Of a DNA stretch of 64,000 nucleotides, positions 1 through 11,076 are shown one piece after another. This stretch comes from Coenobita brevimanus (taxonomy: Eukaryota > Arthropoda > Malacostraca > Decapoda > Coenobitidae), in assembly GCA_032717465.1 (NCBI GenBank), contig CM064713.1, positions 2,808,501 through 2,872,500 on the forward strand. Direction: 5' to 3'. The notes under the pieces were generated by a model. The model had not been told where the DNA came from, made no database searches, and saw only the letters and a list, made by a program, of their open reading frames with translations. The position numbers and the translations under genes were made by a program. The stretch's first letter is position 1; each line of letters opens with the position of its first letter.

Positions 1-306
1 CGCCAGGTAGCAACCATATCGCCAAAAAGTGGGGTGACGTGGAGCCTGTTATGGTGCCCCTGTTAACTGGATGGAGAGACGTAAATGCAGCATCCATTTA
101 GGAGCCAAATTTCCACATTAATCCCCGCGCCTAGCAGTGGCGTGGCGCTGTCAGTCGCTTGGGAACAACGATTCACTTCATGGGATGGCCCTGTAGGGGC
201 GATTGCTCGCCTGCGGTTGACGGGTCTCCTCGATCAAACAGACTGGAGTAGCTGAACAACAACAACAACAGTACCAACAACAAAAGCAACAACAACAACT
301 ACTACT
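1..306 (+). repeat. Possible 3' end of a retroelement with CAA tail
   Basis: The first 255 bases are non-simple, fairly GC-balanced sequence with no useful ORF. They run directly into a CAA-rich stretch at 256-306. A body ending abruptly in a trinucleotide run is what a retrotransposed element looks like, and the family B copy near 50.26-50.44 kb also ends in CAA. I see no second copy of this body in the window, so the call is tentative; the left end is cut by the window edge. Confidence 0.35.
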
Positions 307-956
307 AGGAAAGGAAATCCACGGTGTTGAACCTGCCTACCTACACACATTAGTCTAAAGCTAACTACTCTTGCCCTGACATAGCCATCTCCAGGCCTGA
401 TAGTCTTGATGGCACTCTAACATATGAGCTGTAGACGCATTAGGATAGAAGAGAGAATGCTGACCGGGGATGGGGGGGGAGATGTGACATAACCTTTGAC
501 AAATAAACATAACTGTACTGATCAGAGGTATAAGCGAGCACCAGCGTCTGTATTTATTGAAGATTATAACCAAATTGCAGGGTAAACACATCTCCTAGAA
601 AAATGTCGGTAAATAAAAATTCATTCCTTTCTCGCATTTTGTCACTTTAATATCAATACCTTCACTGTGTATTAGCTGACAACCGTATGAGTAAGAATAA
701 CAGAGAAATCAAGTAATGCCTAAGTTTACACTGACATAAACACGTCTTGAACACGTCTTTCTTGTGCCCCAACCACCACAGTCCTTCTTACCAATGCCTT
801 GCTGTATACAGTATCTTAGAATTCTTTCATAGTCACTCCTGGAGATTTTTCAATTTGCCTCACTGTCATTCCAACACATGTGCACCTTCTGACAAAAGCC
901 TTTCTTAGTGTCGGAAAAAAATTGCAATCAGCTTTACTCAGAATTCTTGACGATGT

Positions 957-957
<1 letters not shown>
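307..957. other. Unassigned non-repetitive stretch
   Basis: No ORF with recognisable protein character, no tRNA or rRNA motif seen, and no clear match to the dispersed families elsewhere in the window. The 76-codon minus-strand frame at 361-591 has no domain I recognise. Confidence 0.5.
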
Positions 958-1019
<62 letters not shown>

Positions 1020-1143
1020 TAGCTATTCTCTTTGCACATTCTTGTTCTCAACGGGGTTCTTCTTTATTTTCGTCTAAGCTCGTTTCTGGTTTCCATTTTT
1101 CCATGGGTCTAATTTCCACTCCATTTACAACAAAGAGAAAACA

Positions 1144-1213
<70 letters not shown>

Positions 1214-1280
1214 TATGACTTGACACGACTCTGCGTTAAGACTAATTTCGGTCCCCAGTTCTCTCTCTCTCTCTCTCTCT
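958..1280. repeat. Microsatellite cluster: (CT)n, (AT)n, (CT)n
   Basis: A (CT)n run lies at about 958-1016, a (AT)n run at about 1147-1211 and a short (CT)n at about 1259-1280, separated by ordinary sequence. Confidence 0.95.
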
Positions 1281-1315
1281 AACACGATCCTTCTCCCTTA
1301 CAAACACGTGCGTGC

Positions 1316-1514
<199 letters not shown>

Positions 1515-1618
1515 TAGTTAATATCACCTGTGAAGGAGAGTTTCGACATAATGAGGCAAAGTTGAATGGGGTGCCTTGTACGAAGTGTGTGACAAAGTTT
1601 GTTTAGTTCCAGATTTAG

Positions 1619-1620
<2 letters not shown>

Positions 1621-1689
<69 letters not shown>

Positions 1690-1780
1690 TGTGTGTGTAT
1701 GAGGGAGAATGAAACACGGTGAATGTGATAGCGTCAGAGCAGGGGAGAATACGAAGGATAGAGAATTGGAGAGTTTGGGG

Positions 1781-1822
<42 letters not shown>
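1621..1822. repeat. (GT)n and (CT)n microsatellites
   Basis: (GT)n at 1621-1698 with one interruption, then about 85 bp of plain sequence, then (CT)n at about 1783-1822. Confidence 0.95.
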
Positions 1823-1823
<1 letters not shown>

Positions 1824-1854
1824 TCTTGGAAAAATACTAATCAAAGGTTTAAAT

Positions 1855-2052
1855 GAAAGGAAGGGGGAGTCCGAGGATGAAATGGAGGGATGGGAATGTG
1901 AGTTGGGGAGAGGGCAATCAGAAAGTTGAGGACAGGGTGATGTGGAGGCGATTCGTTTGTGGCCACCTCTTCCGGGATTAAGGCATCTGAATATGGATAG
2001 ATAGTCATAAAGATATAGACAGACAGGTAGATAGAAAGATAGATAGATAGAC
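1855..2052 (+). mobile_element. RT1 non-LTR retrotransposon 3' fragment (copy 1) with GATA tail
   Basis: The frame ending with the stop at 1979-1981 reads GRGSPRMKWRDG, then VSWGEG, then WRRFVCGHLFRD. This matches the C-terminus of the longer RT1 copies at 24.8, 29.5 and 45.7 kb, with a short in-frame deletion. The stop is followed by the family's short 3' spacer and then a GATA/GACA tail (about 1996-2052). The piece is only the last 40 or so codons, so it is a strongly 5'-truncated, inactive insertion. Confidence 0.8.
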
Positions 2053-2384
2053 TGACTGAGTGACTGGTATGATAGATAAATGTATGATAAGAGGAAACTG
2101 TATCTTGTCTTTCAATCTTCCTTTTGGAAGTGGTCTATAATATGGCATGCAAGGTAACCACAAATAATAGTCACAGATATTTCCACAACTTACTCCAGAC
2201 TCTGCTGCTTGCATTCTCTTTCGTTCTTTGAGTTTTGATAATATGGCTGGTAGTTTTGCTGGTCCGTATCTACGTATGTGTGAAATTCTAAATAACTCAT
2301 GTGAATGGTACTAGAGTAAACAAGTGGAGCTTTGAGTAATGGATTAGTTGACGGGAGAGAGGATATGATTCAGAGTAGCCTATC
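2053..2384. other. Unassigned stretch
   Basis: Ordinary sequence between the RT1 copy and the family B copy. The minus-strand frame at 2005-2214 partly reads the GATA tail and is not a credible gene. Nothing else recognised. Confidence 0.5.
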
Positions 2385-2385
2385 A

Positions 2386-2584
2386 TTAAAAGTAGAAGTA
2401 GTTGTAACCCCAGGCTCATCTGGAAGTGATCCCGGTAGACTGCAGGCTGAAATTTCTCTTCTCCTGGAATCTACCATCTTTCTTTCGGGGTGATGGAGGT
2501 GGATTAAGAGACTTTTGTTTAATCAGGCACCTATATCTAAGGGTAATATCGGTGCCAAAACATGAAGGCGTTCCTCTCCAACAC
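2386..2584 (-). repeat. SINE-like family B copy
   Basis: Read on the minus strand, it carries the family hallmarks: GAGAGGAACGCCTTCATG near the head, a middle block resembling CTGCAGTCTACCGGGATC, then AGCCTGGGGTTAC and a short AC(T)-type trinucleotide tail. The same order of blocks recurs at 18.4, 31.5, 50.3, 59.1, 62.0, 63.1, 63.3 and 63.8 kb. No coding capacity. Confidence 0.75.
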
Positions 2585-2593
2585 TAATATCAC

Positions 2594-2656
2594 AACTCAG
2601 TATTCAAAATGGAGAGATGGCAATTTTAGGCCAAGTTAGAGTAAAAGGAGCATAGT
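2594..2656 (-). repeat. MITE-like family A, fragment
   Basis: It contains the block ATGGAGAGATGGCAATTTTA and the terminal repeat GGCCAAGTTAGAGTAAAAGG followed by AGCATAG, as in the intact family A copy at 19413-19600. It abuts the family B copy on its left. Confidence 0.7.
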
Positions 2657-2736
2657 ATATAATTCTAGAAAGATTACTTTTTTCACCTGAGTGAGACATA
2701 AGAGACTGAGATGTAAGGTTCGTATTCTTGTCAGTT

Positions 2737-2800
2737 AAGAAGACTCCCTATCACCTCTTCCTGAGCGATTTACTTTCGGATACGGCTGGTTAATATCCTT
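2737..2800 (-). repeat. MITE-like family C, terminal fragment
   Basis: Terminal repeat CTCCCTATCACCTCTTCC followed by TGAGCGATTTACTTTCGG and a subterminal block (GGATACGGCTGG) shared with the fuller copy at 34.64-34.81 kb. The other end is missing. Confidence 0.65.
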
Positions 2801-2964
2801 TTGCGCGTCATCTATGCGAGTCACAAAAAAAAATGTATATATATATAGTGAAAAAAATGTTAATCAATTTTTTTTTTTTTTTTTTTTTTTTTGGCGAAGG
2901 GCAAAGAATATATGATCCAGATTCCATAAAAATTTTGAATGCAATCAAGCATGTGATTTAGGGG

Positions 2965-3185
2965 ACATGCATAATGATGACGTATCCAGGAGGGGAGAGG
3001 GGGGGGAGGGGAGTTTGGATTTCCTTATTTTTCTAATGCATAATTGTGGCGCGTCCAGGGGAAGGGGAGGGGGGGTCAGGGAGTCAGCCCCCTCCCCTAT
3101 TTTTTCCCATGCATAATATGTGGCGTATCCAGAGAAGACTAAGGGTGTCCGCCCCCCCCACCCATATTTTTTTTTAATTCTTTCT
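2965..3185. repeat. About 70-bp tandem unit with facing G-run and C-run
   Basis: Three successive units each start near ATGCATAAT followed by GGCG(T/C)(A/G)TCCAG (about 2967, 3037 and 3110). G-runs (GGGGGG) precede C-runs (CCCCTCCCC, CCCCCCCC), so parts can fold back. An unrecognised repeat, no coding capacity. Confidence 0.6.
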
Positions 3186-3333
3186 GGTTTCGGCTGGAGG
3201 GTTTGGTGGGGGGGAGGGGGGAGGCCTTCATGCTTCTCTCTCCTTATCTCCAGCTTATAGCATAGATAATACCACAGGCAGACTCTTCATTTTGACAGTC
3301 TGGAAAGGACCATTAGACCTGTTGCTGTTTACT

Positions 3334-3516
3334 TTCCTTTGTACTCCTTTGTATTCCTTTGTATTCCTTTGTACTCCTTTGTATTCCTTTGTATTCCTTT
3401 GCACTCCTTTGTATTCCTTTGTACTCTTTTGTATTCCTTTGCACTCCTTTGTATTCCTTTGTACTCTTTTGTATTCCTTTGTACTTCTTTGTATTCCTTT
3501 GTATTCCTTTGTACTA
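3334..3516. repeat. 10-bp minisatellite (TCCTTTGTAT)n
   Basis: About 18 copies of a decamer alternating mainly between TCCTTTGTAT and TCCTTTGTAC. Because 10 is not a multiple of 3, the array is open in two frames and gives spurious Leu/Tyr/Ser/Phe-rich ORFs. Confidence 0.95.
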
Positions 3517-3619
3517 ATCGTTGTGCCTTGAGGGGGGGGGTTACAGGGAATCCGAAAACCTCATTCTTTTTTAATGTTTTTTTCCTGCAAGAAGTATTGG
3601 GAATTACTGCATAAAAAAA

Positions 3620-4060
3620 AATAAATAAAACATTACTGAAAATGTATTACCTTATGAATGTAACCCCACTGATTAAAGTCTGTATTATATGATTGTAAGT
3701 AAATTATGTGGTAATTATTTTTCTTTTACCACCCTCCACTTCCATCTGCATCAAGTACATAGAATTACTTAACGAAAAATAGCAGTATATTTTTCGAAAT
3801 TTGTTATATTAATTCGACCCTACTGATGAAGAGTTTAATTAAGTATTTGTAAGATGTGAGGTAATGATTTCATAACCTCCCCACCTTTTTCCATCAGTAA
3901 CAAATACACAGAATTATAACGTGAACACCACAATGCGTCTAAAATGATGTTATCGTATACATCTGACCAAACTGATGAAGCTTAACAGATACAGTGGTAA
4001 ATTAGAATGTACTCAGAGGGCACATACCTCCTCCAGAACCAATTACATTTAATATTTACT
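3620..4060. repeat. Diverged tandem units of about 150 bp
   Basis: Blocks of the form (A)CTGAT(T/G)AA followed by a T-rich part, then ACCTCC and ACATAGAATTA, recur at about 3660-3780, 3810-3925 and 3960-4060. Divergence is high, so this is an old tandem or segmental repeat; no gene seen. Confidence 0.45.
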
Positions 4061-4345
4061 GCTGTAATTTCTCTTTCCTGCCAGCCGAACACTTATGGTC
4101 TCATCCACATGATTCTACGGTCTTAGCCTGCCCGTTTTCATAATTTTAGAGAGCGCATACCTCTGCCGACGCCAATAAAGTCTGATTTCTTCCTGCACCC
4201 TGATTCGGATCCACCTCAAAATTTAGTGAACTCTTCCTTGACCCACTGCCCACCCATCCACGAAATTTAAGTGAAATCCGACCTCAACTTTTTGAGATAT
4301 CTTGTGCATAAAAAGACAGACAGACAAACAGACAAGAACGAATAC
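4061..4345 (+). repeat. Old interspersed repeat ending in GACA tail
   Basis: Contains GAGAGCGCATACCTCTGCC, then GGATCCACCTCAAAATTTAG, then GAAATCCGACCTCAACTTTT, and ends in AGACAGACAGACAAACAGAC. From memory, sequences of this pattern (a pyrimidine-rich body, a conserved block around TTTTTGAG(A/T)(T/A)ATC and a (GACA)n tail) are widespread in marine invertebrate genomes. That identification is recollection and was not checked. Confidence 0.5.
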
Positions 4346-4590
4346 ATAAACTCCATCCAACTTTGTCTGCGTAGATAATAAAGTGTGTGGTAAGTATTTT
4401 TTTAACTCCACTAAAAAAAAAAAAAAAAAAAAAAACGCATCCAGCCCGGCCTAACGAACTTGTCGAAAAAGTTGAAATGTAAAACTCGAAAAAAAAGAAC
4501 AAGCATTTTAAAGTCTCTGTCATGATGACGTGTTTTTCATTGCACTGTTGCTCTTTCCTGACGATTTCCTGAAGTTTACGTGTCTTTCCG

Positions 4591-4678
4591 GACTGGAGGG
4601 GTTGCGTACAAGCTTAATAAATCCCTCCAGGCCTTTCCAGCGTTGAAAATAATCGTCTGGAAGTAGCTGGAATGCAAG
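4591..4678 (+). repeat. MITE-like family D, 3' half
   Basis: GGACTGGAGGGGTT, then AATAATCGTCTGGAAGTAGC, matching the terminal repeat of family D (ATCGTCTGgAGgTAGCaAGAA). It runs straight into the AAT array that follows. Confidence 0.55.

Positions 4679-4756
<78 letters not shown>
4679..4756. repeat. (AAT)n microsatellite
   Basis: About 26 units of AAT with one AAC interruption, starting at the end of the family D fragment. Confidence 0.95.
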
Positions 4757-4860
4757 TATCCAACCTCCCTCCCCTCCACCTTCCTCGAAAAGCCTCTCCT
4801 AAACTGAATAACCTTTCCTTGTGTCATATGCGCCCTTATTCCCTAAAATCTGTTCTGAAG

Positions 4861-5020
4861 TGATTCATTTTGCCTAGTACACTCTACTGTCCTATTTTTG
4901 CAACATATACATCCTCCTAACGTCGCCATACTCTGCATAAATAACGTACAAATGGCTACTAACCAGCTAAATCCAAAAATAAATCGCTAAGGAGGAGGTG
5001 TTAGGGAAATTTCTTAACGG
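4861..5020 (+). repeat. MITE-like family C copy, 5' end lost
   Basis: Starts inside the left terminal repeat (GATTCATTTTGCCT) and ends with an intact right terminal repeat, AAATCGCTAAGGAGGAGGTG then TTAGGG. Its internal block GCCATACTCTGCATAAAT is shared with the copies at 34.6 and 51.1 kb. Confidence 0.75.
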
Positions 5021-5090
5021 AGGAAAATTAAAAAGTCTTCAGGTCAAGAAATCAAAAACTTCCCTAATTACGATACCTTAAAAATCGTAA

Positions 5091-5572
5091 GAGAAAAAGG
5101 AAGGAAGAGTAAAGGAAAAAGGAAGATTAGAGGAAAAGGGAAGGAAGATTTGAGGAAAGGGGAAGGAAGATTAGTGGAAAAAGGAAGGAAAATTAGAGGA
5201 AAAAGGAAGGAAGATTAGTGGAAAAAGGAAGGAAAATTAGAGGAAAAAGGAAGGAAGATTAAAGGAAAAAGGAAGGAAAATTAGAGGAAAAAGAAAGGAA
5301 GATTAGAGGAGAAAGGAAGGAAGATTAAAGGAAAAAGGAAGGAAGATTAAGAGAAAAGGAAGGAAGATTAAGAGAAAAGGAAGGAAGATTAAGAGAAAAG
5401 GAAGGAAGATTAAAGAAAAAGGAAGGAAGATTAAAGAAAAAAGAAGGATGATTAAAGAAAAAGGAAGAATGATTAAAGAAAAAGGAAGGAAGATTAAAGA
5501 AAAAGGAAGGAAGACTAAAAGAAAAAAAGAATGAAAATTAACAAGAAAAAAAAAGGAAGATTAAAACCATGA
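5091..5572. repeat. Purine-rich minisatellite of about 20 bp
   Basis: About 23 units related to AAAGGAAGGAAGATTA(A/G)AGG. The + strand is almost pure purine for 480 bp. No coding meaning. Confidence 0.9.
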
Positions 5573-5619
5573 TATTTATTTCATTATTAACGACCTGGCA
5601 ACGACCAGACAAATTTTTT

Positions 5620-5825
5620 CTATACTCTGTTCCCATTAATTTGTCGTAAAATTGCCCCCTATCCATCGTGTAACATGAGATGAACACTAGAATATGGTGC
5701 TAGTCACGAAGAAGTGCTGTGAAAGGATGTAGGGCCACAGAATCGTCTTATTTTGCCTCTGAGCTACGGAAATTAAGCAGCTAATGGACGAAAATATCTG
5801 CCAATTTAAAGTGAATCGACTATAG
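5620..5825 (+). repeat. MITE-like family A copy, near full length (206 bp)
   Basis: Left end CTATACTCTGTTCCC and right end GTGAATCGACTATAG are imperfect inverted complements. Inside are the family blocks CTAGTCACGAAGAAGTGCTG, GCCTCTGAGCTACGG and TGGACGAAAAT. No ORF. The length is consistent with a non-autonomous DNA transposon. Confidence 0.8.
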
Positions 5826-5889
5826 ATAAAGATGGCTTCCAGGACTGAATGGGATAATGAAGGCCATATCTATCGCCTCCAGTTCGAAA

Positions 5890-6412
5890 AACCTCTCAAA
5901 AATCTCTCATTGAAAAAGAAAAAATGCAGCAAAAATAAAAATAATTGTAGTTCATATCATAAATTCTCTCATCGGCAGAATAAATTTGCCTTGAGACAGG
6001 AAAAATAAACTGCGAAATCTCTCAAAAATCTCGCATAGAGGTCGAAAGAATAAAATGAACATAAAGATAATTGTGGTCCAGATCAGAAATTATCTCATCA
6101 GCAAAATAAAATTGCGTTGAGATAGGAAAAATAAAGTGCAAAATCTCTAAAAAAAAAAATCTAGCAGGGAGGTGAAAAGAATACAGTAAAGATGAAGGTA
6201 ACTGTAGTTCTATAAGAAAAAGAAAGAAGTCCCTCATTGGCTGCATAAAATTGCTTTGAGACAGGAAAAATAAGTTACAAAATCTCCCAAAAGTCTCGCA
6301 TAGAGGTCGAAAGAATACAGTAAAAATAAAGATAACTGTAGTTCAATAAAAGAACAAATCTCTCATTAGCTGCAGAAAATTCCCTTGAGATAGGAAGAAT
6401 AAATCGCAAAAA
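5890..6412. repeat. Tandem repeat of about 125 bp, four diverged units
   Basis: Units start near 5892, 6018, 6140 and 6280 with (A)TCTC(T/C)(C/A)AAAA. Each carries AGATAA(T/C)TGTAGTTC-like and TTG(A)GA(C/T)AGGAAAAATAA blocks. The unit boundary resembles the family D edge (CAGTTCGAAAAACCTCTC), suggesting a duplicated transposon-derived segment. Confidence 0.8.
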
Positions 6413-6585
6413 ATGTAGTGATGAGGTTCGAGATGCCAGCTGGTCCAGATTTCAAAAAGCGTGCTAATTATAAAAAAAAAGTTTCGTCAAGGGAAAGTGA
6501 GGAAATAAATGCGTGAGATAAAAGGAAGGTGAATAACTGAACGCCTAAAAAGAGAAGAGGGAAATTCTTTGCTATCTTATCAAAT

Positions 6586-6672
6586 TCTAGTGCCAGTCTA
6601 AAACTACATCTCAGCATTCCAGATGGGGAGATGGTAATTATTGGTGAAGTTAAGGGTGAGAAGTAAATTAGG
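6586..6672 (-). repeat. MITE-like family A, fragment
   Basis: CAGCATTCCAGATGGGGAGA then GGTGAAGTTAAGGGTGAGAA corresponds to the same end of family A as at 2594-2656, without the TATAG terminus. Confidence 0.55.
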
Positions 6673-6687
6673 GGATCTTCCGGAAAT

Positions 6688-6694
6688 GGAGAGA

Positions 6695-6728
<34 letters not shown>

Positions 6729-6841
6729 AAGAAAGAGAGAGACGTTCCTGACAGAGAAATATAACTCTGGAATTGAGGGAAGCGAAGTTTAGTTAAACAA
6801 ATTGTTTCGGGAGTAAAAACTGACAGAAAAAGTGATTGATT

Positions 6842-6872
<31 letters not shown>

Positions 6873-6900
6873 AGAAAGAGAGAGAGAGAGAGAGAGAGAG
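6688..6900. repeat. (GA)n and (GT)n(GA)n microsatellites
   Basis: Interrupted (GA)n at about 6688-6744, then (GT)n at about 6845-6871 running into (GA)n to 6900. Confidence 0.93.
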
Positions 6901-7124
6901 TCCCATGATAGAGAGGAGGCAGGAGCAGTGAGAATGGTGTTAGTAAATCAACATCCCACCACCTGAATAACAGCCTATGTCACTGGCCACACCATAACAC
7001 ATACATACACACATTTCCTCCTTGCCCTACCCTCTCTTCCGTATATACACCCAGAAATACACTGTGTATTAATTGCTGGTATTGTTTATATAGAAACACA
7101 TATTTGCTATACAAGTTCTTCCCT

Positions 7125-7470
7125 ACAGGGTGACGTGGGGTAATTTGTTTTTGGCCCCCTCTTTCGGAATTAGGACGTCTGGCTGTAGATGGATAGATAG
7201 ATAGATAATGAGACAGATGGAGAGATGGAGAGATGTATGGATAGATGGATCAAGAGACTTAAGCCAGATAGGGAGATATAAAAATAGAGAATAGATAAAA
7301 AGGTAAATAGGTAGGCTGGTTGGAAGGTAAGTCGATAGGTAGGTAGGCAGACAGACAGATATGTAGATAGATAGATAGACATAGACAGATAGGTAGACAG
7401 ATAGACAGATAAGTAGACAAACAGACAAAGAGACATACAGACAGGAAAACAGAATACATGAATATACCCC
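7125..7470 (+). mobile_element. RT1 3' terminal fragment (copy 2) with long degenerate GATA/GACA tail
   Basis: AGGGTGACGTGGGGTAATTT, a GGCC block, GGAATTAGGACGTCTGGC and TGTAGATGGATAGATAG follow the RT1 3' end in order: WRRFVCGH codons, stop, then GTCTGGC before the tail. The GATA-type tail then expands to about 280 bp (7186-7470). Only about 45 bp of element body remains. Confidence 0.7.
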
Positions 7471-7499
7471 ACATCAACATCTACACCAATACATCAAAC

Positions 7500-8090
7500 G
7501 CAGGTGAAAGGTGTGTAGATTCAAGACTAACTCAGCTAATAGTCTCAGGTGTCAATAGTAGTCAATTACCTGTATGTAACCTGATGTGAGCGTGGAGTGG
7601 GTCTAATGGATATGCAAACCACGTCATACCCCCTTTGAAAGCCAAGACAGGGGCTGCAGTGGCCGATATGACGAGACTGAAGTGGGCAATTACTGAAGTG
7701 ATACGTGAATTGAAGTGATAATTAGGACTGATATTTGACTGAAGTGACTTATGAAGCTGATATATCGTGACTGAAGTGACCCATGAAAGAGAGATGGTAA
7801 ACTAAGTGACTGATGAACAAGAGCAGAAAAGGAGGAGAAGGAGGAGGAGAAAGGAGGAAAAGAAAGGAGGAGGGAGAGAATGAGGAGAAAGAGAAAGGAG
7901 GAGAGAGAGAAGGAGTAGGAAGAGAAAAGAAGAAGGAGAGAAAGGGGGGAAGGGGAGGAAAGTGACAAGGTAAAACTTAATTGCCTCTAAATGATCAAAA
8001 ATGACCTCACGAAGCTAATTAAAAGCCTCGTGTTGAAAATAGTTTACAATAATTGAAGGAGCTACGTTACGAATACAAGGACCTGGTATT
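7500..8090. other. Unassigned, partly purine-rich stretch
   Basis: No gene seen. 7660-7800 repeats TGAAGTGA(C/T) loosely, and 7815-7965 is a GGAGGA/AGAAAG purine tract that yields a spurious Ser/Leu ORF on the minus strand. Confidence 0.6.
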
Positions 8091-8091
8091 C

Positions 8092-8150
<59 letters not shown>
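8091..8150. repeat. (CT)n microsatellite
   Basis: Near-perfect CT run of 60 bp. Confidence 0.95.
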
Positions 8151-8156
<6 letters not shown>

Positions 8157-8330
8157 CCTTTGCTGTATTTTTTGGAAGTTTGGTCCATATATCTTTTTTT
8201 TTTTTTTTTTTTACACGGCCCCCAGTATTTTTTTTCACATTTTTCTGATATATATATTTTCTGGCTTTCATGACTGACTATTTGACTGACATATTGGTGG
8301 CGAGATTGGAATGTGGGGCTGTTTGGATGG

Positions 8331-8842
8331 ATGTGGGTGCTGGTGGTGGGTGTAGGTGGGTGCAGGTGGGTGTAGGTGGGTGCAGGTGGGTGTAGGTGGG
8401 TGCAGGTGGGTGTAGGTGGGTGCAGATGGGTGTAGGTGGGTGCAGGTGGGTGTAGGTGGGTGCAGGTGGGTGTAGGTGGGTGCAGATGGGTGTTTGTGGA
8501 GGTAAATGGGCGTTAGTGTTGGTGCAGGTGGGTGAACGTGGAGTTTGTGAGTATAGGTGGATGCACTATAGGTGGGTGTAGGTGGGTGTTTGTAGATGGG
8601 AAAGGGTTTTAGCGTTGGTGTAGGTGGGTGCAGGTTGGTATTTGTGGATGTAGGTGGATGTAGGTGGGTGTAGGTGGGTGTTTGTAGGTGCAGGAGGGTG
8701 TTTGTAGATGGAAAGGGGTTTTAGCGTTGATGTAGGTGGGTGTTTGTGGGTATAGGTGGATGTAGGTGGGTGTAGGTGGGTGTTTGTAGGTGTAGGTGGG
8801 TGTAGGTGGGTTGAGATGAGTGTAAGTGGGTTTATGTGAGTG
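8331..8842 (+). repeat. 10/20-bp G-rich minisatellite (GGGTGTAGGT/GGGTGCAGGT)
   Basis: 8341-8490 alternates two decamers almost perfectly, giving a 20-bp higher-order unit. It then degrades with TTTGTGG and AAAGGGTTTTAGCG inserts to about 8842. GGG recurs every 10 nt, so the + strand has G-quadruplex potential. The reverse complement of the decamer dominates 9.5-11.2 kb. Confidence 0.92.
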
Positions 8843-9500
8843 TATGTGAGCCTGTCCTCTTGAAGCAGATTACTTTTAAATTAATTTCATTTATCTATTT
8901 CTTTTTCATTTCTTAATTTTTTTCGCCTATTCTTTCTACCTTCAGACGATTTTTATTCAGTTTATTAAGGACCTTTACCAGTGGAAGAATTATAATAAAC
9001 ACCATAATAACAACTATAGGTAGAAAATCCTGTCCTAAGGTGAAAAAAAAATAATCTGAAAATATAATGAACAAATATTAGAGGAATCATGGGAATCAGA
9101 GGTGAACTGAGATTTCTTTCCCAAATCCCTTCAGAGCGAGAGATTTCCACACTTACGTATAATCGCCTAAAGATTAAAGGGAAATTAAGTCATTGCAGTG
9201 AAGAGGCAAAGAGGAAACACTGAATATGAGAGGTATGAAAATATTTGTTGTTTTTATTAATGTGTCAAATGGTGCAGGAAAACAAAGAGGACTGAGAGAG
9301 ATATTTTTTGAGATTGTTTGTGGTGTTAAATTATTACCTGTGGCCTTTGTTTGACGCTGCCCAGGTGATATTTCCTCCACATCAATATCTTTCTTAATAT
9401 CTTTTTAAATGTCTAAGTACTTATAATCACTCTTTGGATTTTGAAACATAATTGATTGACAAATAGATAGCCAGTTACACCAGTTCTACACCTACCAGCA
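8843..9500. other. Unassigned AT-rich stretch
   Basis: No ORF of interest. 8935-8970 (CTACCTTCAGACGATTTTTA) looks like a family D terminal repeat, and 9140-9180 may be its counterpart (TAATCGCCTAAAGATTAAAG), but the middle is not clearly shared. Confidence 0.45.
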
Positions 9501-9502
9501 TC

Positions 9503-9901
9503 TTTATAGACTACACCCACCTACACCCACCGATACCTGTTTAAACTCACCTACACCCACCAACACCTAACTACCCCTAGGCAATCAAAACTCATTTACA
9601 CCCACCTACATCAATCTCCTCCCACCTACACCTACCAGCACTTACCTACATCCCACCAACACCCACATACATCCACCAACAACAACCCACACCCACATAC
9701 ATCCACCAGCAACAACCCACACCCACCTACACCCACTAATAACCACTAACATAATTAACTTTGTCCCTCTACGACCGTCTACACCCACTTAGACCTACGC
9801 GCACCTCCAACACCCACCAATCGACACCCACCTACACCCACCAGCACTCACCAACACCCACGTACACCCACCTACACCCACCCTACACCCACGCAGTCCA
9901 C
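9503..9901 (-). repeat. C-rich decamer minisatellite (CCCACCTACA)n, degenerate
   Basis: Repeats of CACCTACACC and variants (CACCAACACC, CATACATC). The monomer is the reverse complement of the array at 8.33-8.84 kb. Confidence 0.85.
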
Positions 9902-9995
9902 ATTTAATACTCGCCATCAATTTGTCATCCAAGGTTGTCAGTCACGAATGCCAAAATTTTAGGTCAGAAAAATGTGAAAATGAAGACTGGAGCTG

Positions 9996-10001
<6 letters not shown>

Positions 10002-10056
<55 letters not shown>

Positions 10057-10093
10057 TATGGAGCAAGCTACCAAAAAATACAGAAGTGGAAAA

Positions 10094-10132
<39 letters not shown>
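10002..10132. repeat. Two (GA)n microsatellites
   Basis: (GA)n at about 10002-10046 and 10098-10132. Confidence 0.95.
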
Positions 10133-10135
<3 letters not shown>

Positions 10136-10187
10136 GCATTTCTCCCTGATACTAATTCACACACTAATAAGTACACAAATCATTACA

Positions 10188-10585
10188 AATATACACCTCC
10201 TTACACCTACACCCACCTACATACACCCACCTACACCCATCTACACCCACATATACACAAACAACTTTCATATACACCCAGCAACACCCACCTACTTTCA
10301 CCTACACCCACCCACACCCATCACACCCACAAACATTCAAACAACTTCCATATACACCCATAAACACCCATCTTCTTCCATCTACACCCACCTACACCCA
10401 TCTCCACCCACAAACATTCAAACAACTTCCATATACACCCATAAACACCCATCTACTTTCACCTACACCCACCAACACCCATCTACACCCACATACATAC
10501 AAACAACTTCCACATACACCCATACACACCCATCAACATCCATTTACACCTCTATACACCCATCGATATTCAACTACACCCAGAG
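10188..10585 (-). repeat. C-rich decamer array with longer higher-order units
   Basis: CACCCACCTA(C)A units interleaved with ACAAACATTCAAACAACTTC and CATATACACCCATAAACACC blocks, which recur at about 10255, 10330, 10410 and 10490, giving a higher-order unit of about 80 bp. The long Thr/Pro/His frame across 10086-11213 is a by-product of this repeat, not a gene. Confidence 0.85.
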
Positions 10586-10669
10586 AGGCGATAGCTCAGG
10601 TCAAATACACCCCTGGGATACACTCGCAATAGAGGTGGGAGAGGAGGGAATATTTACTGGACAGAAGCC

Positions 10670-11013
10670 CACCTACACCCACACATACACCCCCACACCC
10701 ACCTACACCCACACGTACACTCCCACACCCACCTACACCCACACATACACACCCACACCCACCTACACCCACACGTACACTCCCACACCCACCTACACCC
10801 ACACATACACTCCCACACCCACTTACACATTACCGCACTTATTTAGCTGTTATTATATTCCCCTACACCTATCTACACTCCTCTACACCCATTTACGTAC
10901 ATTTACTCCCACCCACACGCACCTACACCCACCTACACACTCCTCAACCGACCTACACATCATCAACACACTCATACACCTACCTACACCCTCCTACAAA
11001 CACACACACTTAC

Positions 11014-11076
<63 letters not shown>

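Noticed and set aside
4672..4863. Polyasparagine ORF
   Set aside because: Direct translation of (AAT)n with a short random extension.
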